The notes below the pieces were generated by a model that was not told the DNA's origin, did no database searches, and saw only the letters and a program-made list of their open reading frames with translations. A program made the translations under genes and the position numbers. A DNA stretch of 64,000 nt from Buddleja alternifolia (lineage: Eukaryota > Streptophyta > Magnoliopsida > Lamiales > Scrophulariaceae), in assembly GCA_019426215.1 (NCBI GenBank), contig CM033393.1, positions 48,920,645 through 48,984,644 of the forward strand. Direction: 5' to 3'. Of the stretch, positions 1 to 12,400 are shown piece by piece (within the stretch, counting starts at the first letter, position 1; the number at the start of each line of letters is the position of its first letter).

Positions 1-586
1 AATGTGCAGCAGTAAACGTGAACAATAAGGAGAGATGGAGGGGAGGGTGTGGCTATAGGAGCCCCTCCTTACTTTTTTTTGGTTTCCCAACGTGTTCTCA
101 AGTTTGAAAGTCAAAGACTAATGCCTCGAAGTATTGTAAGACACAATTGTCTAGACCTCTCTCAATGAAGTTTTGTTGCATTTACAAGGATTTGAACATA
201 AGATCTCTTACTTAATCGACCAGAGCCTCTTCCATTCAAGTCAAATTCTTTTGGTCTATCCCTACTTTAAGTTAGAGAAAAGAGAGAAAGGACAAATGTT
301 TTTGAATGAATTAGAGTTAGGTAATTTGTTAAAAGAAAAATAATCAACCCAAATGGAAAATATATATATATGCTTCCTCCATCCCAGGTTCTATTTTGTT
401 GCCAATCAATTTAAGTATTTTTTACTGTAGGAATAAATCAATCTTTTCAAGGGATTAAATTATATATTACATTTAAAAAGAATTAATCACATCAAAACTA
501 TATAAAAAAAATCAATACTTAAGTCAGCTTAAATAAAAGAGTAATAATGTATGATATTAGAATTAGTACTTGCCACAAAAAAATGT
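1..586. other. Intergenic AT-rich DNA, no gene seen
   Basis: No open frame of note and no recognisable family. The stretch is AT-rich, with a short TA microsatellite near 360-372. It leads into the hairpin and LINE remnant that follow. Confidence 0.6.
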
Positions 587-714
587 ATGATATTAGTAGT
601 TTCAGACTTGTTATGATGTGATTAATATCATATTTGTTATAATGGGCCAGAATTATCATAACAAGTCTTTTTTATGAAGAAATTATCATACAAGTCTGAA
701 ACTACTAATATCAT
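587..714. repeat. Perfect 25-bp inverted repeat (hairpin)
   Basis: Positions 587-611 and 690-714 are perfect reverse complements of each other (arm starts ATGATATTAGTAG). The 78-nt loop contains a second, inner inverted repeat of 11 bp (608-618 with 655-665, CTTGTTATGAT). The whole could fold as a two-step hairpin. It may be a decayed MITE or a small-RNA hairpin; nothing in the sequence decides which. Confidence 0.75.
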
Positions 715-787
715 ACTTGTCATGATGACAAATGGACAACCAAAAAAAAAAAAAAACTTGTTATGATAAGTTGACTATTCATACATT

Positions 788-1693
788 ATAGACAATATAT
801 CTCAAATAATAGTAACTGTCCTAGATGCAACCAGAATTGTGAAGCTATCAATCATGCACTTAGGGAATGCGTCGAGGTGAAACGGGTATGGGAATTCATC
901 ATTGTCCCGTCGCAATTCATGGAGTTTATGACACTTTCTAATAAAGATTGGGTGGAGTACATGTTGAACATAAAGGGAAAATTCAAGAATATCATCATGC
1001 CAAATTTGGAATGGCATATCATTTTGTTGGCTACACCATGGGTGATTTGGAAAGCACGAAACATTTTCGTGTTTGAGTCTAAACAGGAGGGGCTGAGAGA
1101 GTTTGATAAAATAAATCCGTTGCCTTGCTAGTGATTGGACGAGAGCGTATCCTAGGAGGAGGCGTAACTTGGAAAAAACCACAAATGGGATGGACTAAAC
1201 TAAATACGGATGGTAGCTAGTGTAAGGATTTGAACAACGTGGTTGCAGGACACCTGTTGCATGATCACGAAAGGGAGTGGTGCGTTGGTTTTAGTTGGAA
1301 CTTGGGGATACACACAATCAATGAAGGGGAATTGCTTGCTCTTCATGAGGGACTGAAAATTGCTCGAGAGAGAAGAACTCGTGGAATTGAAATTGAAATT
1401 GACTCTAGAGTTACAATAATTCTTATAAAAGATGCGGATACGTCTAGCCACCCGATGAGAAGTATTATAGAAGATTGTCGAAGGTTTATTCGAATGTCAT
1501 GGGAAGCAGTGGTGCGTCACACTAAAAGGGAAGGGAACATGTGACGGACTCGTTAGCGAAATTGGGACATCGAGTTCAAGAAATTCAGTTATGGCAAGAG
1601 CCGCCTAAGGAAATAGAACATATTGTGTTGGAAGAAATGTAATCTGTTTTAGCAATTTGCTTGTATTCACAAAAAAAAAAAAAAAAAAAAGAG
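788..1693 (+). mobile_element. 5'-truncated LINE, 3' end with zf-RVT and RNase H remnants
   Basis: Reading from about 805, a CPRC...H...C pattern followed by VW is typical of the zinc-binding zf-RVT domain behind plant LINE reverse transcriptases. Around 1185-1215 a W-T-K-L-N-T-D-G-S segment opens an RNase H-like (RVT_3) domain that continues to about 1630, with E-G-E-L-L-A-L-H-E-G and later D-S-L-A-K-L-G-H. The reading frame is broken: a stop falls right after DGS near 1218 and another frame break lies at about 1543. The copy ends in a poly(A) run (1671-1690). The flanks carry a 12-bp target-site duplication, TATTCATACATT, at 776-787 and 1694-1705. This is a dead, 5'-truncated insertion delivered by target-primed reverse transcription. 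Confidence 0.9.
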
Positions 1694-2046
1694 TATTCAT
1701 ACATTCGTGTACAAGTTAAAGTTTTGTGCGTTTATACTCAAGTGCACATGCTTCCTGACATTGTACGTACCAATCCGGGGTCAACATTTATATGTCACAA
1801 ATTCAAGAAAAAATAAATATATAAAAACATATTCAACTCTTATCACTGGTTGTTATAATTGATTGGAATGTTTTTGTCATTTTTCAGGAATTTCTGGTAA
1901 TTTCTGAGCTGGAAAAAGAAAATAAAATTTGAAGTACTATTTGTATTATTTAAAACTTTTATTTTGATGTACAGAAACCCCACAGCAACCACCTAGAGAG
2001 TGAATAGTGGGCGTTTCGTCTTGTTTCGTTTTATTTATGAAAAGCT

Positions 2047-2129
2047 ATGTTGCACAGACACGAACACTGCACGACACGGACACAGGACACGTTAATTCTT
2101 AAAAATTTAGGACACGGACACGGCTGCCC

Positions 2130-2167
<38 letters not shown>

Positions 2168-2552
2168 GTTATAAACTTATGAGTAATTGAACACCTATTA
2201 GACAATAATCAACAATTCAACAACTTATTAATAACAACCTATATATATATATTCGCTATTTGTATATGAGCAACCTATTTTTACACAAAATAACAACTTA
2301 TTAATGACAATGCTTCTGTAAACTATAAAACTTCATCTATTTATAATTACATATATATATATATATTTATATTAAAAATATAAAAAAATGCAAAAAATCA
2401 GCCCGAAGTGTCCTGGCCGTGTCCTAGTTTTATTTAATTAATTTTAATCCTGGACACGCCATTGCCGTGTCCGACACGTCTCGGTGCTGTGTCCGACGTG
2501 TGTCGGACACTGCATGGGGTGATTTTTACGCGTGTCCGTGCACCGTGTATTG
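2047..2552. mobile_element. MITE-like element with clustered GACACGG motifs
   Basis: Two outward blocks (2053-2120 and 2400-2545) are built from repeats of GACACGG on the left and its complement CCGTGTC on the right, flanking an AT-rich core with long TA runs (2130-2163). The outer ends are inverted (TGTTGCACAGACACG against a right end reading CGGTGCACGGACACG on the other strand). No coding capacity is seen. The structure suggests a non-autonomous DNA element whose subterminal repeats could be transposase binding sites. The superfamily is not determined and no clean target duplication was found. Confidence 0.6.
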
Positions 2553-2837
2553 TAGAGATATAATTTTTTTTGAGTAATGTGTGTCAATTATTTGAATGTG
2601 AGATTTTTGGAGAAAATTGTGTAATAATTACGAGTGATGCGATATATTTTTTTCTAGAAAAAAAAAGTTCTCACAATCCCACATCCAAGCTTATACTTGG
2701 CTAAAAATGTGTGTTAAAGAAGCTTATACTTAAGTTAAAAATGTGTGTTGAAGACAATTTTTTCTTAAAATATTTGACAACCATCCAAACACCCACTACC
2801 TTGTACTCTCCTCCATTATTCGTCTTAATATTAGATA
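2553..2837. other. Intergenic, nothing recognised
   Basis: AT-rich DNA without an open frame or clear element boundary. A short direct repeat around AAGCTTATACTT(G/A) occurs near 2688 and 2729. Confidence 0.5.
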
Positions 2838-3449
2838 GGGAAAATTACTGAAACTCCCCTAAAATAAATTTTTATTTTCAAGAAATTCATGAAAATATTT
2901 TTTAATCTCAAAAATCCACTCTACAAACTTTTCATTCAAAAAAACACAAAAGTTAAGATTAAGAATTTTTTTGACTAAACTACCCTTCATTTATTAAGTT
3001 GAGAAGTGATCAATTGATCTTTTTTAACAAATTTTTTTTTCTTAAATTTTCAAAGTGACAAATTGAATAATACAAGTTTTTTATTTTTAGCATTAAATAT
3101 TTTTAAGCTTTTTATATAATTTATTTTTATTTTACTATGATAATTATCTAAAAAATATATTTTAAAATTTTTTTAAGATAAAAAAATCTGAAAATTTTAA
3201 AAATAATTTTATATTTAGTCACTTATCAATATAAAATTTTTAAATAAATTAATCTCTATACAAAAACTACAATCGATTAAATTTTTAGTCTGAAAGGCTA
3301 AGGACAATTAAGTACATAAATTTATTAACCCTAAATCTTGGGGTTTTTGGAATGAAAAGTTGGTAGAATGGGTTTTCTGGATTGAAATTTTTTATCAAGA
3401 GTTTTTTGGATATAAAAAAATAATTTAGAGGATTTTTAGTAATTTTTCC
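2838..3449. mobile_element. Mutator-type MITE, family A copy 1
   Basis: The left end GGGAAAATTACTGAAAC is matched by an inverted right end (...GTAATTTTTCC). The element is 612 bp, AT-rich and non-coding. The 9-bp flanks TATTAGATA and TATTAAACA match at 7 of 9 positions, consistent with an aged Mutator-type 9-bp target duplication. A second family member lies at 4667-5257 and shares blocks such as CTCTACAAACTTTTCATTC. Confidence 0.75.
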
Positions 3450-4666
3450 TATTAAACAATTACATTGTCAACAATTAAATTGTTTCAAATAAAGTGTATA
3501 AATTAGTTCGTGGCTACATCCAAACGAACATAATGTATTCTTATATTTATATTTAATCAATTCACACAAATTAATATAATTCAATACAAATTATAAGAAA
3601 GTTGTTTAAACTTTAATTCCTTAATGATTGTCGATTTTTCAAAAAAAATCATCTGGATATCAAAATCAAGAAAATATTATTTCGTTTAGGTTTTTAAATT
3701 TTAATTGATATTCATATGCATGCATGCTCAATGTTGTAAGATTTCATTTAGGGAAAAGATAAAAGGATTCAAACTTGTGCACACATTATACCTCATGGAT
3801 AGTAGTACTAACTCATATACCAAAGTATTCGATTCATATATAGAATTCTAAATTTGTGACAATCATGCATATAAAATCAACCATATAAAGATTATTGTAA
3901 TTATAAATTTCCTTGACCCTTCTATACTCAATAGACACGATCCTCCACACATGGTTTTACAACTTTACAAAAACCTGTGTTTTTTGATAAACAGTCATTC
4001 CACATGGTCACTACAATCTCTTTTGCACTCTTACCCTGAAGTTACAAGACTATTCTATCAACCGACGAAAGAGATGGCTAGCATCTTCACCTATTCTCTA
4101 TTTACCCCACGGTTTCCTCTACAATTGACAAAATTTTGTCAATTTTTTTTTAAAAATTATTTTACAATACAAAATCGATTTGTTTCATTCTCATTTTCAT
4201 TTTTATCTAGTTCTCCATGATATTCGATAAAAGATGGCCCTAATGTTCTAAATATATGAAATGGTGGATGATAATAATTTAGTTTCATGAGTGTATCATT
4301 CAAAAATTATTGTGTTTAAACAGCCCACATGTCCATCAAAATCTATAGGGATATCCATAATAATCACTCGTTCAACTTTTGAGTTGGCGACGACACTTTC
4401 TGGGCCTTCACCACAAAAAACATATCTTCAACAGGGAAATTCTATAGGGTGCTAACTGTAGATAATTCAAGCTCTTTTAAGGAAATTCAACACTATGAAT
4501 AGGAAAGTGGGGAAGATATTCAAGGCATTATGTGATCCCTTTGGTTTGGATTTTTGAGTTTAAAAGGGACGAATGAGAAAGAAGATAAAAGTACGCATCA
4601 AATACCCTGAAAGGTAAGCATGAATATGACTTGGTATCTGCTTCATAATAAGAGGGTTTTATATTA
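3450..4666. other. Intergenic DNA between two family-A MITEs
   Basis: AT-rich DNA. A short open frame at 3951-4220 (89 codons) resembles no family known to me and has no supporting context, so it is not called a gene. Confidence 0.5.
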
Positions 4667-5257
4667 AGGGAAAATTACTAGAACCGCCCTAAAATAAAGT
4701 TTTATATCCAAAAAACTCATGAAAATATTTTTCAATCTCAAAAACTCACTCTACAAACTTTTCATTCGAAAAACCCCAAAAGTGAAAATTTAGAACTTTT
4801 TTGATTAAACTACTTTTCATTTATTATATTAAGAATTGATCAATTGATCTTTTTTATCTATTTTATTTTCAAATTTTCAAATTGATATTATTTTTAGTAT
4901 TAAATATTTGTAATATTTTTAGTAATTTTTTTTATATTACTATGATAATTATCTTAAAAAATATATTTTTTAATTTTTTTTAAGAAGATTAAAAATTTGA
5001 AAATTTTAAAAATAAAATTATATTTAGTCAATTATCAATATAAATTTCTAAATAAATAAATCTCTATACAAATCAACAATTAATTAAATTTTTAATCTAA
5101 CAGGTTAAGGGCAATTAAGTCCATAAATTTATTAACTCTAAATCTTAGGCTTTTTGGAATGAAAAGTTGGTGCAATGGGTTTTTTGAATTGAAGATTTTT
5201 TATTAAGAATTTTTGGGATATAAAAATTGATTTTAGTGGTTTTTGGGTAATTTTCCC
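4667..5257. mobile_element. Mutator-type MITE, family A copy 2
   Basis: About 591 bp with ends (A)GGGAAAATTACTAG... and ...GGGTAATTTTCCC in inverted orientation. The flanking 9-mers TTTATATTA (4658-4666) and TTTATTTTA (5258-5266) match at 8 of 9. It aligns through most of its length with the copy at 2838-3449 in the same orientation. It is non-coding, hence non-autonomous. Confidence 0.8.
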
Positions 5258-6056
5258 TTTATTTTATTACCTTTGGTGGGAAGAGCTGTCTCTTCAAATT
5301 CGGAGTTCTAATGTAGTCACAATGAATCATTCAACAATTTTATATGGCATCTGTCATATGCAAATTGTTATAATCTTACCAAAACGTATAGCATTAAACG
5401 CCGTTAAGAAATGATGTGCAACTATAGTGACTAATTTGATTTTGGGAATTGATAGACACTCCATAATTTGTTAGAGGCACTCCACTTTTATCTAAAGTTT
5501 AGCATATAGACAAAAATGCCCTTTAATCTATCAAGGTAACTCTTATCATTTTCTTGGACAAACTAGTTTTATATCACTTTTCTAACTAAATGTAGATTAA
5601 GTATTTAAATTTTGTTAGTTCATAATTATAAAATTTAAAAGTGACGGATAACTACCGTAAATAACAAATAAACAAAAGAATTCGTAGATATGACTAAAAC
5701 TTTTACTTATTTATTTAGAATCAAATTAGGATAAATGTTATTTTATTTTGGATAAAATTGATAATTATTTTTCATTAAATTTAACAAACAATAAAATTAG
5801 CTATTATTCTAGGTGGACATATTGAGTCACCAATACTAACTTAGTGTAATGTAAGATCTAAAGATTATTTTTAATTTTTGGTAGTTTTTAGGGCTTTGAT
5901 GTTATATTAATTTTCAATATTCAAAAAAGAAATCTTGATATTACTATGGAGCAAATGAACAACACATATCATTTAATGAGTTCGATCAAATCATATCTGA
6001 GTTTAAATACCTAATAGCAAGATGTTTAGTTTTATTACACTAATGAATAGTAAGTT
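5258..6056. other. Intergenic, nothing recognised
   Basis: AT-rich DNA without an open frame or structured repeat that I could support. Its right edge is the start of the duplicated segment. Confidence 0.5.
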
Positions 6057-6943
6057 TTTTATTTTCAAAAAAATGCTTGAGAAAAAACACAATTTTATTT
6101 GGTATTATTTTTAGAAAAAAGAATCAAATAATATTCTTCAAAATTTATTTAGAAGGGATTATTCAGTTCACCTTGTAACATTAATAAGATTTCTATATGA
6201 TACATTGAGGGGCGTTATGGTCAACTTAGTTAATTTGAAAAGGATATAGCGTGCCTTTAACAAAATGTGGAGTGCCTTTATCATATTGATATTTTGGCAA
6301 CGATTGAAAAATTCCTACAAATGTATTAAATTAAAGGTGTTGAAACCGGTGTTTTAAAAGACAATTTCATAAAGAAAATTGATATCCTACCAGTAAGTTA
6401 TATTTGTGAATGAGATGAAATAAAGTCGAAGATTAATTTAATATGCCCACATAATATTTGTTATTTTTTATAATAAAGTCAAGACAAAATCTAGGTCGAA
6501 ATAAAATGAGGGATGTAGAGTCCGAATTTTTAGTCTTAGGAAGGCGGGGCGAAATAAATGTTCCAACTTTTGGATGATAATAATTCTAAATACCAGCAAA
6601 TTTAATACATTTCAATTAACTTAATTATATATTAAACTTGTGATTATTGACATGATAGGAGCGCCAAACAACATTTTTACCTATTTTGATCTTATAATAC
6701 AGAAAGCAAACTTTAATTTGCATCTAAACCATGCGGAAAGATTCACAAGAAGAGAGGGGCATTCAAATATGGGTCATGCTACAATTTATTTATTTTTGCT
6801 AAGATCATGCTACAATTTGATTTACCTCAATTTTCCTTCTTTGTGTTGGGGGTGGGCGTAGGGTACAAAGTTAGTGTATAGATGAATATATTGGGTTCCA
6901 TGTCCCTATGATTGATCAATAATCATCCTCGTCCTTTAGGACC

Positions 6944-7111
6944 GGGCCGTTCTATGCTGGGCCGAGACCATTGGTCTAGGCCCAGCTCGGCCATTGGATC
7001 CCCAAGTAGGAGGGGGGGGGGGGGTCATTTAGCAATTTAACCCCCCCCCCCACTTGTGATCCAACGGCCGAGGCTGGGCCGAGACCAACGTCTCGGCCCA
7101 GCATAGAATTT
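6944..7111. mobile_element. 168-bp hairpin MITE inside duplicated segment
   Basis: The ends are inverted around a core shared by both (TTCTATGCTGGGCCGAGAC). The middle pairs a poly(G) run (about 7010-7023) with a poly(C) run (about 7040-7052), so nearly the whole element can fold on itself. It is flanked by the 12-bp direct repeat TCCTTTAGGACC (6932-6943 and 7112-7123). The sister segment has this 12-mer once, at 15655-15666, with no insert. That is a natural empty site and confirms the insertion and its borders. Confidence 0.92.
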
Positions 7112-7298
7112 TCCTTTAGGACCACTCAAGGATTGCAAGTGGCTTGATTCACTTGGCCATTGTTTATTTATATTTTTGAGTTAAAATACTAAATTTTTTT
7201 CAGGAAATGCGTACTACGAAGATTCGTGTGAGAATAATATGATGTGTGTGTATAACATTACTCTTTTAAAATTATATTTCGTCTTGCATTTTTTTTAA

Positions 7299-7786
7299 GG
7301 GGAAAATTATTTTTTTCAGTCCGTTAACTTGGTCTCCCTTGCGTTTTAATCATTTAAATTGACGTGTTGCAAAATTGGTCCGTTATCTTCTGACTTTCTG
7401 TAATTTCAGTCCTTTTATGCTTAAAAAATTGGTAAATTTAGCCCGTCGATATAGTCAGTGGTATAGTCAATTAGTAAAAATTGGAAAATATGATTAGGTA
7501 GATTTTCACTACAATTTTAAGTTTTGAAATGCGTAAAGTTATCTATTTCATACAATAAAGGTTTTGTGGTTTTGTATTTTTTAGCTTCTAATTGATGATA
7601 TGTAATAATAATGTGTGTTGGTGGAATTGATGTGGTATCGACAGACTAAATTTAATAATTTTTTAAGCACAAAAGGACTAAAATTACAAAAAATCAGAAG
7701 ATAATAGACCAATTTTACAACACGTCAACTTAAAGGACTAAAACGCAAGAGAGACCAAGTTAACGGACAAAAAAAATAATTTTCCC
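7299..7786. mobile_element. 488-bp Mutator-type MITE inside duplicated segment
   Basis: Long terminal inverted repeats (over 100 bp) start GGGGAAAATTATTTTTTT on the left and read GGGAAAATTATTTTTTTT from the right end on the other strand. Both arms continue through GTCCGTTAACTTGGTCTC. The 9-bp target duplication is TTTTTTTAA / TTTATTTAA (7290-7298, 7787-7795). The sister segment carries TTTATTTAA once at 15832-15840 without the insert. A 9-bp duplication and long TIRs fit the Mutator superfamily. It is non-coding. Confidence 0.93.
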
Positions 7787-8149
7787 TTTATTTAATATAC
7801 ACATATCACATGTACCATGTCCATATCGCTTGTATGTTTGAGGAAATAATTTATACACATGGCTATGTATATAATAAATGTAATAGATAATAGCACATAA
7901 GCACAGTGTACGTAATAGAATATCCAATCTGTATTTCTGTATTGGTTGCGTTTGTTTTTTGTGTAAGCAAATATGAATTTGCATTGTTATATGCTTGCAT
8001 TGTATGTATTTGATTATTTTTTAATCTATTTTATAGATGTATGTATAAAATTTACCTCAGACAAATGTACAATGAAAAAAACAATTAAATGTTATGTATA
8101 TATAATGTGAAATGAATACAGAATTGGAATACCGAATTGACATATTTTA

Positions 8150-9820
8150 TCTTAATCTTATCTTATCTTAACTATTCTAAAAGTATGAATGTTTGAAGGT
8201 AATTTACATTTCTTAACTTTTTTGTTAAGACCAAAATAACCCTATGTTAATAACCTAATATTATCCTCAAATTTAAAAATATATATATTAATGTTATCAT
8301 GCATGAATTTAAAATTAATGTTAAAATGCATGAATTTAAAATTAATAATAAGCAAGCTTGTTTAATGTATATTATTAATATGAATATTGAATGGTTCACA
8401 AGAATATAAATGGGTGAAAGTGACATAATTTCCTTTTGCATGCCTTTCCATCTTTGAAATTTTAATAATTTATTTGGCCTTAATTGTATCGTTTTCCCAA
8501 ATATTGAACCAAGATTCTGATTTGAATCCAAATTCACTACAACTTTTCGTAATTCCATCCTAATTATGACAAAAATAGTGTCTTTAATTATGAGATCAGT
8601 TACTATGGTAATGCATTACTTATCATGCGGACAAACTATTTTCTTATTGGTAAAACTTGAAATTTAATGAAGTCCATGTATCCATCTTTGCGGTTTGATC
8701 CACTTTCCATGCTCCAAGAAATGAAATGAAATGATATTTTGTAAGTATTCTTCTTCCCAATCCCAAATACTATCGGAGCCGAAGAACCCAAAATCTAAAT
8801 TCAATTGTATATATGTTGAGTCAATGTTACTCGCAATGAAGTTTCTTTTACTTATGTTATTTTGAATTTGTAATAAGTTAGGTGAATGTGATATACATAG
8901 TATAATTTCAACTTTTAGGGAAAAATGATTGACGAACACTTTTATCATGTATATAGGGATGTGTCTATGTGTTATCATATTTTCGTGATTATTTTCTGGT
9001 TGGAGGGAAAGTGATTTCATCGCTTCGAGTATACTGGTATGTATTTATTCTTATTCACATCCTAATTAATATATCATGCCCTTTTGCTCAAGTTTTCTAA
9101 ATCCATGGTCTTTTACGGAAATCTATTAACAATCTAGAAATTTTCTAATAAAGGGTCATCACTGCATTACTATTTCTTGAATTTTCGACAATTTTCCCTC
9201 TTTTTTTCCTGGATTTGTTTTTCCATATAATACACTTACGCACTGTTTGGTTCAAAGAAATTGACTGGGAATAAAAGAAAAGAAAACACAAGAAAAATTA
9301 TTTTTCATTATTTGGTTATTAGAGAAAATGAAAAGAAAATAGGAAAGAAAATTATTACGCGCTTTCTAATGTGGTTTTGAATTTGTCAAGTTAGTTGCAA
9401 TAACTTGTTATGTTATTTTCCCCTTTTCGTATTGAATTATCAACTTTATGCGAGATTTAAAGTATTGACAAAACTATTTTGAGGTGATATTAGAATTATC
9501 TTTCAACCTGTTCATTATATTATATGATCCGAATTCCTCACTTAAGTATTGTCAAGTGACCTATTCCTCTTTTCTTTTAGATGCCAATACAAAATAGGTA
9601 GATACAAATTTATCAATGTATGAGATTTCTCAATGTTTGAGCATTATGAATTATGATAATGATCATTTAGTTGAACACCATCATTTTCTGTTGTTCCCCT
9701 TTGCATTTATACATACCCTAAAGAAGTGTAAGTATGGATCTTGCTTGTGGAACTACTGAAGATAAATTTTCTCATGATAATATATCCATTAGTTCTTAAG
9801 TGAAATAAGACGGACCACTT
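8150..9820. other. Intergenic DNA, a partial hAT-like end near 9241
   Basis: No gene is recognised. A minus-strand frame at 8664-9020 (118 codons) has no family resemblance that I can name and no splice or promoter context, so it is not called. At 9241-9370 the sequence CACTGTTTGGTTC followed by an A-rich tract resembles the left end of plant hAT-type MITEs, but no matching right end was found. Confidence 0.45.
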
Positions 9821-10775
9821 ATTCTCGATTGAGTTTAGAAGTTTTATATAATCATATCAAATTGTTGATTTGATTTGATTAGATTTGTCTTATCATAAGA
9901 AGTTAGCATTATATGATTAGTCATTGTTCAATCATGATGAGACCGAACCTTGCTTGCGGACCTGTTTTTCTCTTTCTACAATTAGCATTTTAGATTATAT
10001 GAGATCTTGGTATGTGTTTTAGATCCCTTAAATTAGTATTGATTTACTAACCTTGAACAACTTTGTATTTTTAGCATTTGAATTGTAGTTTCGTTCCTTG
10101 AAAAAAAGGCTTAACTTCAAGGATGTTGCAAACCAAATATCAGATGGTCTTGAATCTTGAAGGTATGTTATTATCCATAGCTTTGAGAGTCATACATTTG
10201 AACATAACTACTAGAAATATGGTCACTTGACAGATGAATGTATATTGGTGAATTACATAATCTTTTATTAATTAGGGTCCAAATAAGAAGTCATAGCATG
10301 ACTTTGATTTTAAGATTTTTTGCAGTTCTTGATCGTGTGTACACCTATCCAAGATCTCCATCTCACGGGCCGGCACATCTTATGTTCTTGCATTAACAAA
10401 ATCAAGCAATTTTTCTAATGTTGAAGCCAAGTTTCATTCCAATATACGAAAATGGATAAATAAAAATAATAGGAAATTCTTATTCAAATATTCTCGATTG
10501 AGTTAAGAATGTTGCTTTAATTATGTACCTTTATTTTTTGTGTTAGATTAATTGTTGATTTGATTTGATAAAAGAAAAATTGATATAAGAAATTATCATT
10601 ATATGATCAATCATTGTTCAATCACGATGAGAATTAACCTTTCACGTCAATCTTTTGTTCCTTTCCCCAATTAGTAATTTCAATTATATTAAGCCTTGGT
10701 ATGTGTTTTAGATTTCTTGAATTCTTAATTTGTTAACCTTGAACAACAATGTATTTTTAGCATTGAATTTTAGTT
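9821..10775 (+). repeat. Direct duplication of a ~270-bp unit
   Basis: Unit 1 (about 9821-10090) and unit 2 (about 10490-10775) share long blocks in the same order: ATTCTCGATTGAGTT, ATCATTGTTCAATCA-like, CTTGGTATGTGTTTTAGAT, ACCTTGAACAAC and GTATTTTTAGCATT. They are separated by about 400 bp of unrelated DNA. The units are diverged and non-coding. Origin unknown. Confidence 0.75.
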
Positions 10776-10952
10776 AGATGATTATAGAAAATAATTTGTG
10801 ACAATTATATTAAGTTAATTATGCTAAACCTAATTTAATATTAGCTTATCTCATTTCTAACCAAAATTAATTCAACGGAGTTATTACTTATTAATAAATA
10901 ATTTCAAATATATATTAAAAGATTCAATGATTGCAGTATATTATATTATATA

Positions 10953-12135
10953 GGGCAAAATTCATTTTGCCCCCTTCTATTATAGACACCCCATCAAATG
11001 TCCCCCTCTACCCATAAAACCTTCAAACAACCCCCTCTATTATATTAGAACACATCAAGCACCTTTCTGGACATATTGATAGACATAAATACCCTTGATT
11101 CATGTAAAATCATAAATTCATTTTTCATCCATCTATTATAATCTATAGCACTTTGTCCCCTCAAGATTACATTTCAGCACAATTTGTCTACAAAGTTGAT
11201 TTAATGCTAAATTTATTATATTCAATATATGAAATAAACAGTAAAATATGATTGTAGTATTATGAATAAGACATATTAAACTTAAAAAAATCTCACATAA
11301 ATGTTCATGATCACTATTAATATATTATTTTCTTTTATATATGCTAATATTTTAATTTAATTTTAAATAACTATTGATGATTCATGTTATTTATTGTTCT
11401 TTTTTAATAAAACTATTCATTTATTTTTTTAAGTATTATATTACTTATTAAGATAAAGTGATAAACTTATTCCTATCATCTTTTTATTGTATAACATGTA
11501 TTTACTTATTTATGAGCACACCTTCTTTTTTTTACGTTAATTAGTGATAAATACTTATCTTTTTTACTCTTTCTTTAATTGGTATAATTAATACTACTAT
11601 GTAAATAAGACGTGCATACATAGTTTAAGATATACTAAATAGAATATTACAATAGTTATTTACTTTTACGAAAATGCAACTAAAATTAGAAAGCACAAAA
11701 TAACAAGAATATTTTCTTATTTGTTAATGCACTAAGTTATCGAAAGAGAAAACAAAAGAAGTAAATTTATTACATTAAATTTACATGACAGAATTTAAAA
11801 CTTATTTTTTATTTTTTTTATATTATAGCAAACATATCTTTTAATTTATTTAATTTATAATTAATTCAAGAGTTATGTATTTAAGTAAATTACCCTTAAA
11901 ATTTTGGATCAAATTAATTAAAATTTAATCATGGAGGTGGCAAAGTGCTAGATAGATTGTATTAGTTGGGTTATAAGTGATTTTATCATTTTAAATCAAG
12001 GGTATATATGTCCATAATGAGGGTGTTTTATGTATTTGAATATAGTAGAGGGGGTGTGTTTTAGGAGTTTGGGGGGGGGGGGGGGGGTGTTTGATGTGGT
12101 GTTTATAGTAGAGAGGGGCAAAATGAATATTGCCC
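10953..12135. mobile_element. Mutator-type non-autonomous element, perfect 9-bp TSD
   Basis: The 1183-bp element begins GGGCAAAATTCATTTTGCCC and ends in inverted GGGGCAAAATGAATATTGCCC. The arms extend over 100 bp with matching CATCAA, CCCCTCTA and ACCCTTGAT blocks. The flanking duplication TATTATATA (10944-10952, 12136-12144) is perfect, so the insertion is fairly recent. An 18-nt G run sits at about 12071-12088 in the right arm. No transposase frame is visible. A truncated relative lies at 13518-13640. Confidence 0.92.
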
Positions 12136-12400
12136 TATTATATATAAAACTACAAACAACTTCATATTTATTTATCTAAATGCACAAAGTGAAAATTTTA
12201 ACTTCACATTTCTTATAGACTTATACTACAGTAAAATAAATGTATTTTATCAAAAAATATTTAAACCAACATTTTTATAAAAAATATTCATAAATCTTAA
12301 TTAATAGAATCTATTACCATTGTGTAAATATCCTTCCATGTCCCTTTAAAAAAAAAAGAAAAAAGAAAAACAATGTATACCATAACAAATTAAAACTTCT
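12136..12400. other. Intergenic, nothing recognised
   Basis: AT-rich DNA between the Mutator-type element and the second LINE fragment, with a purine-rich run at about 12346-12372. Confidence 0.5.

Larger units (their letters stand above)
6057..8149 (+). repeat. Duplicated segment, copy 1 (with two nested MITEs)
   Basis: This segment aligns in the same orientation with 14761-16208 at high identity by eye. It is about 650 bp longer because it carries two insertions, at 6944-7111 and 7299-7786, each with its own target duplication. A shared short frame (6640-6861, beginning near ILE-GLY-ALA-PRO) is not recognisable as a protein family and drifts at its 3' end between copies, so it is probably not a gene. 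The edges are abrupt (TTTTATTTTC on the left, GACATATTTT on the right) with no obvious terminal repeats, so the type of mobile or segmental duplication is unknown. Confidence 0.85.

Noticed and set aside
6640..6861. Short frame present in both copies of the duplicated segment (also 15344-15604)
   Set aside because: It is shared because the segment is duplicated, and the 3' halves diverge by frameshift. No family, start context or splice signals support a gene.
8664..9020. 118-codon minus-strand frame
   Set aside because: No recognisable domain and unremarkable AT-rich surroundings, so chance is the simpler explanation.
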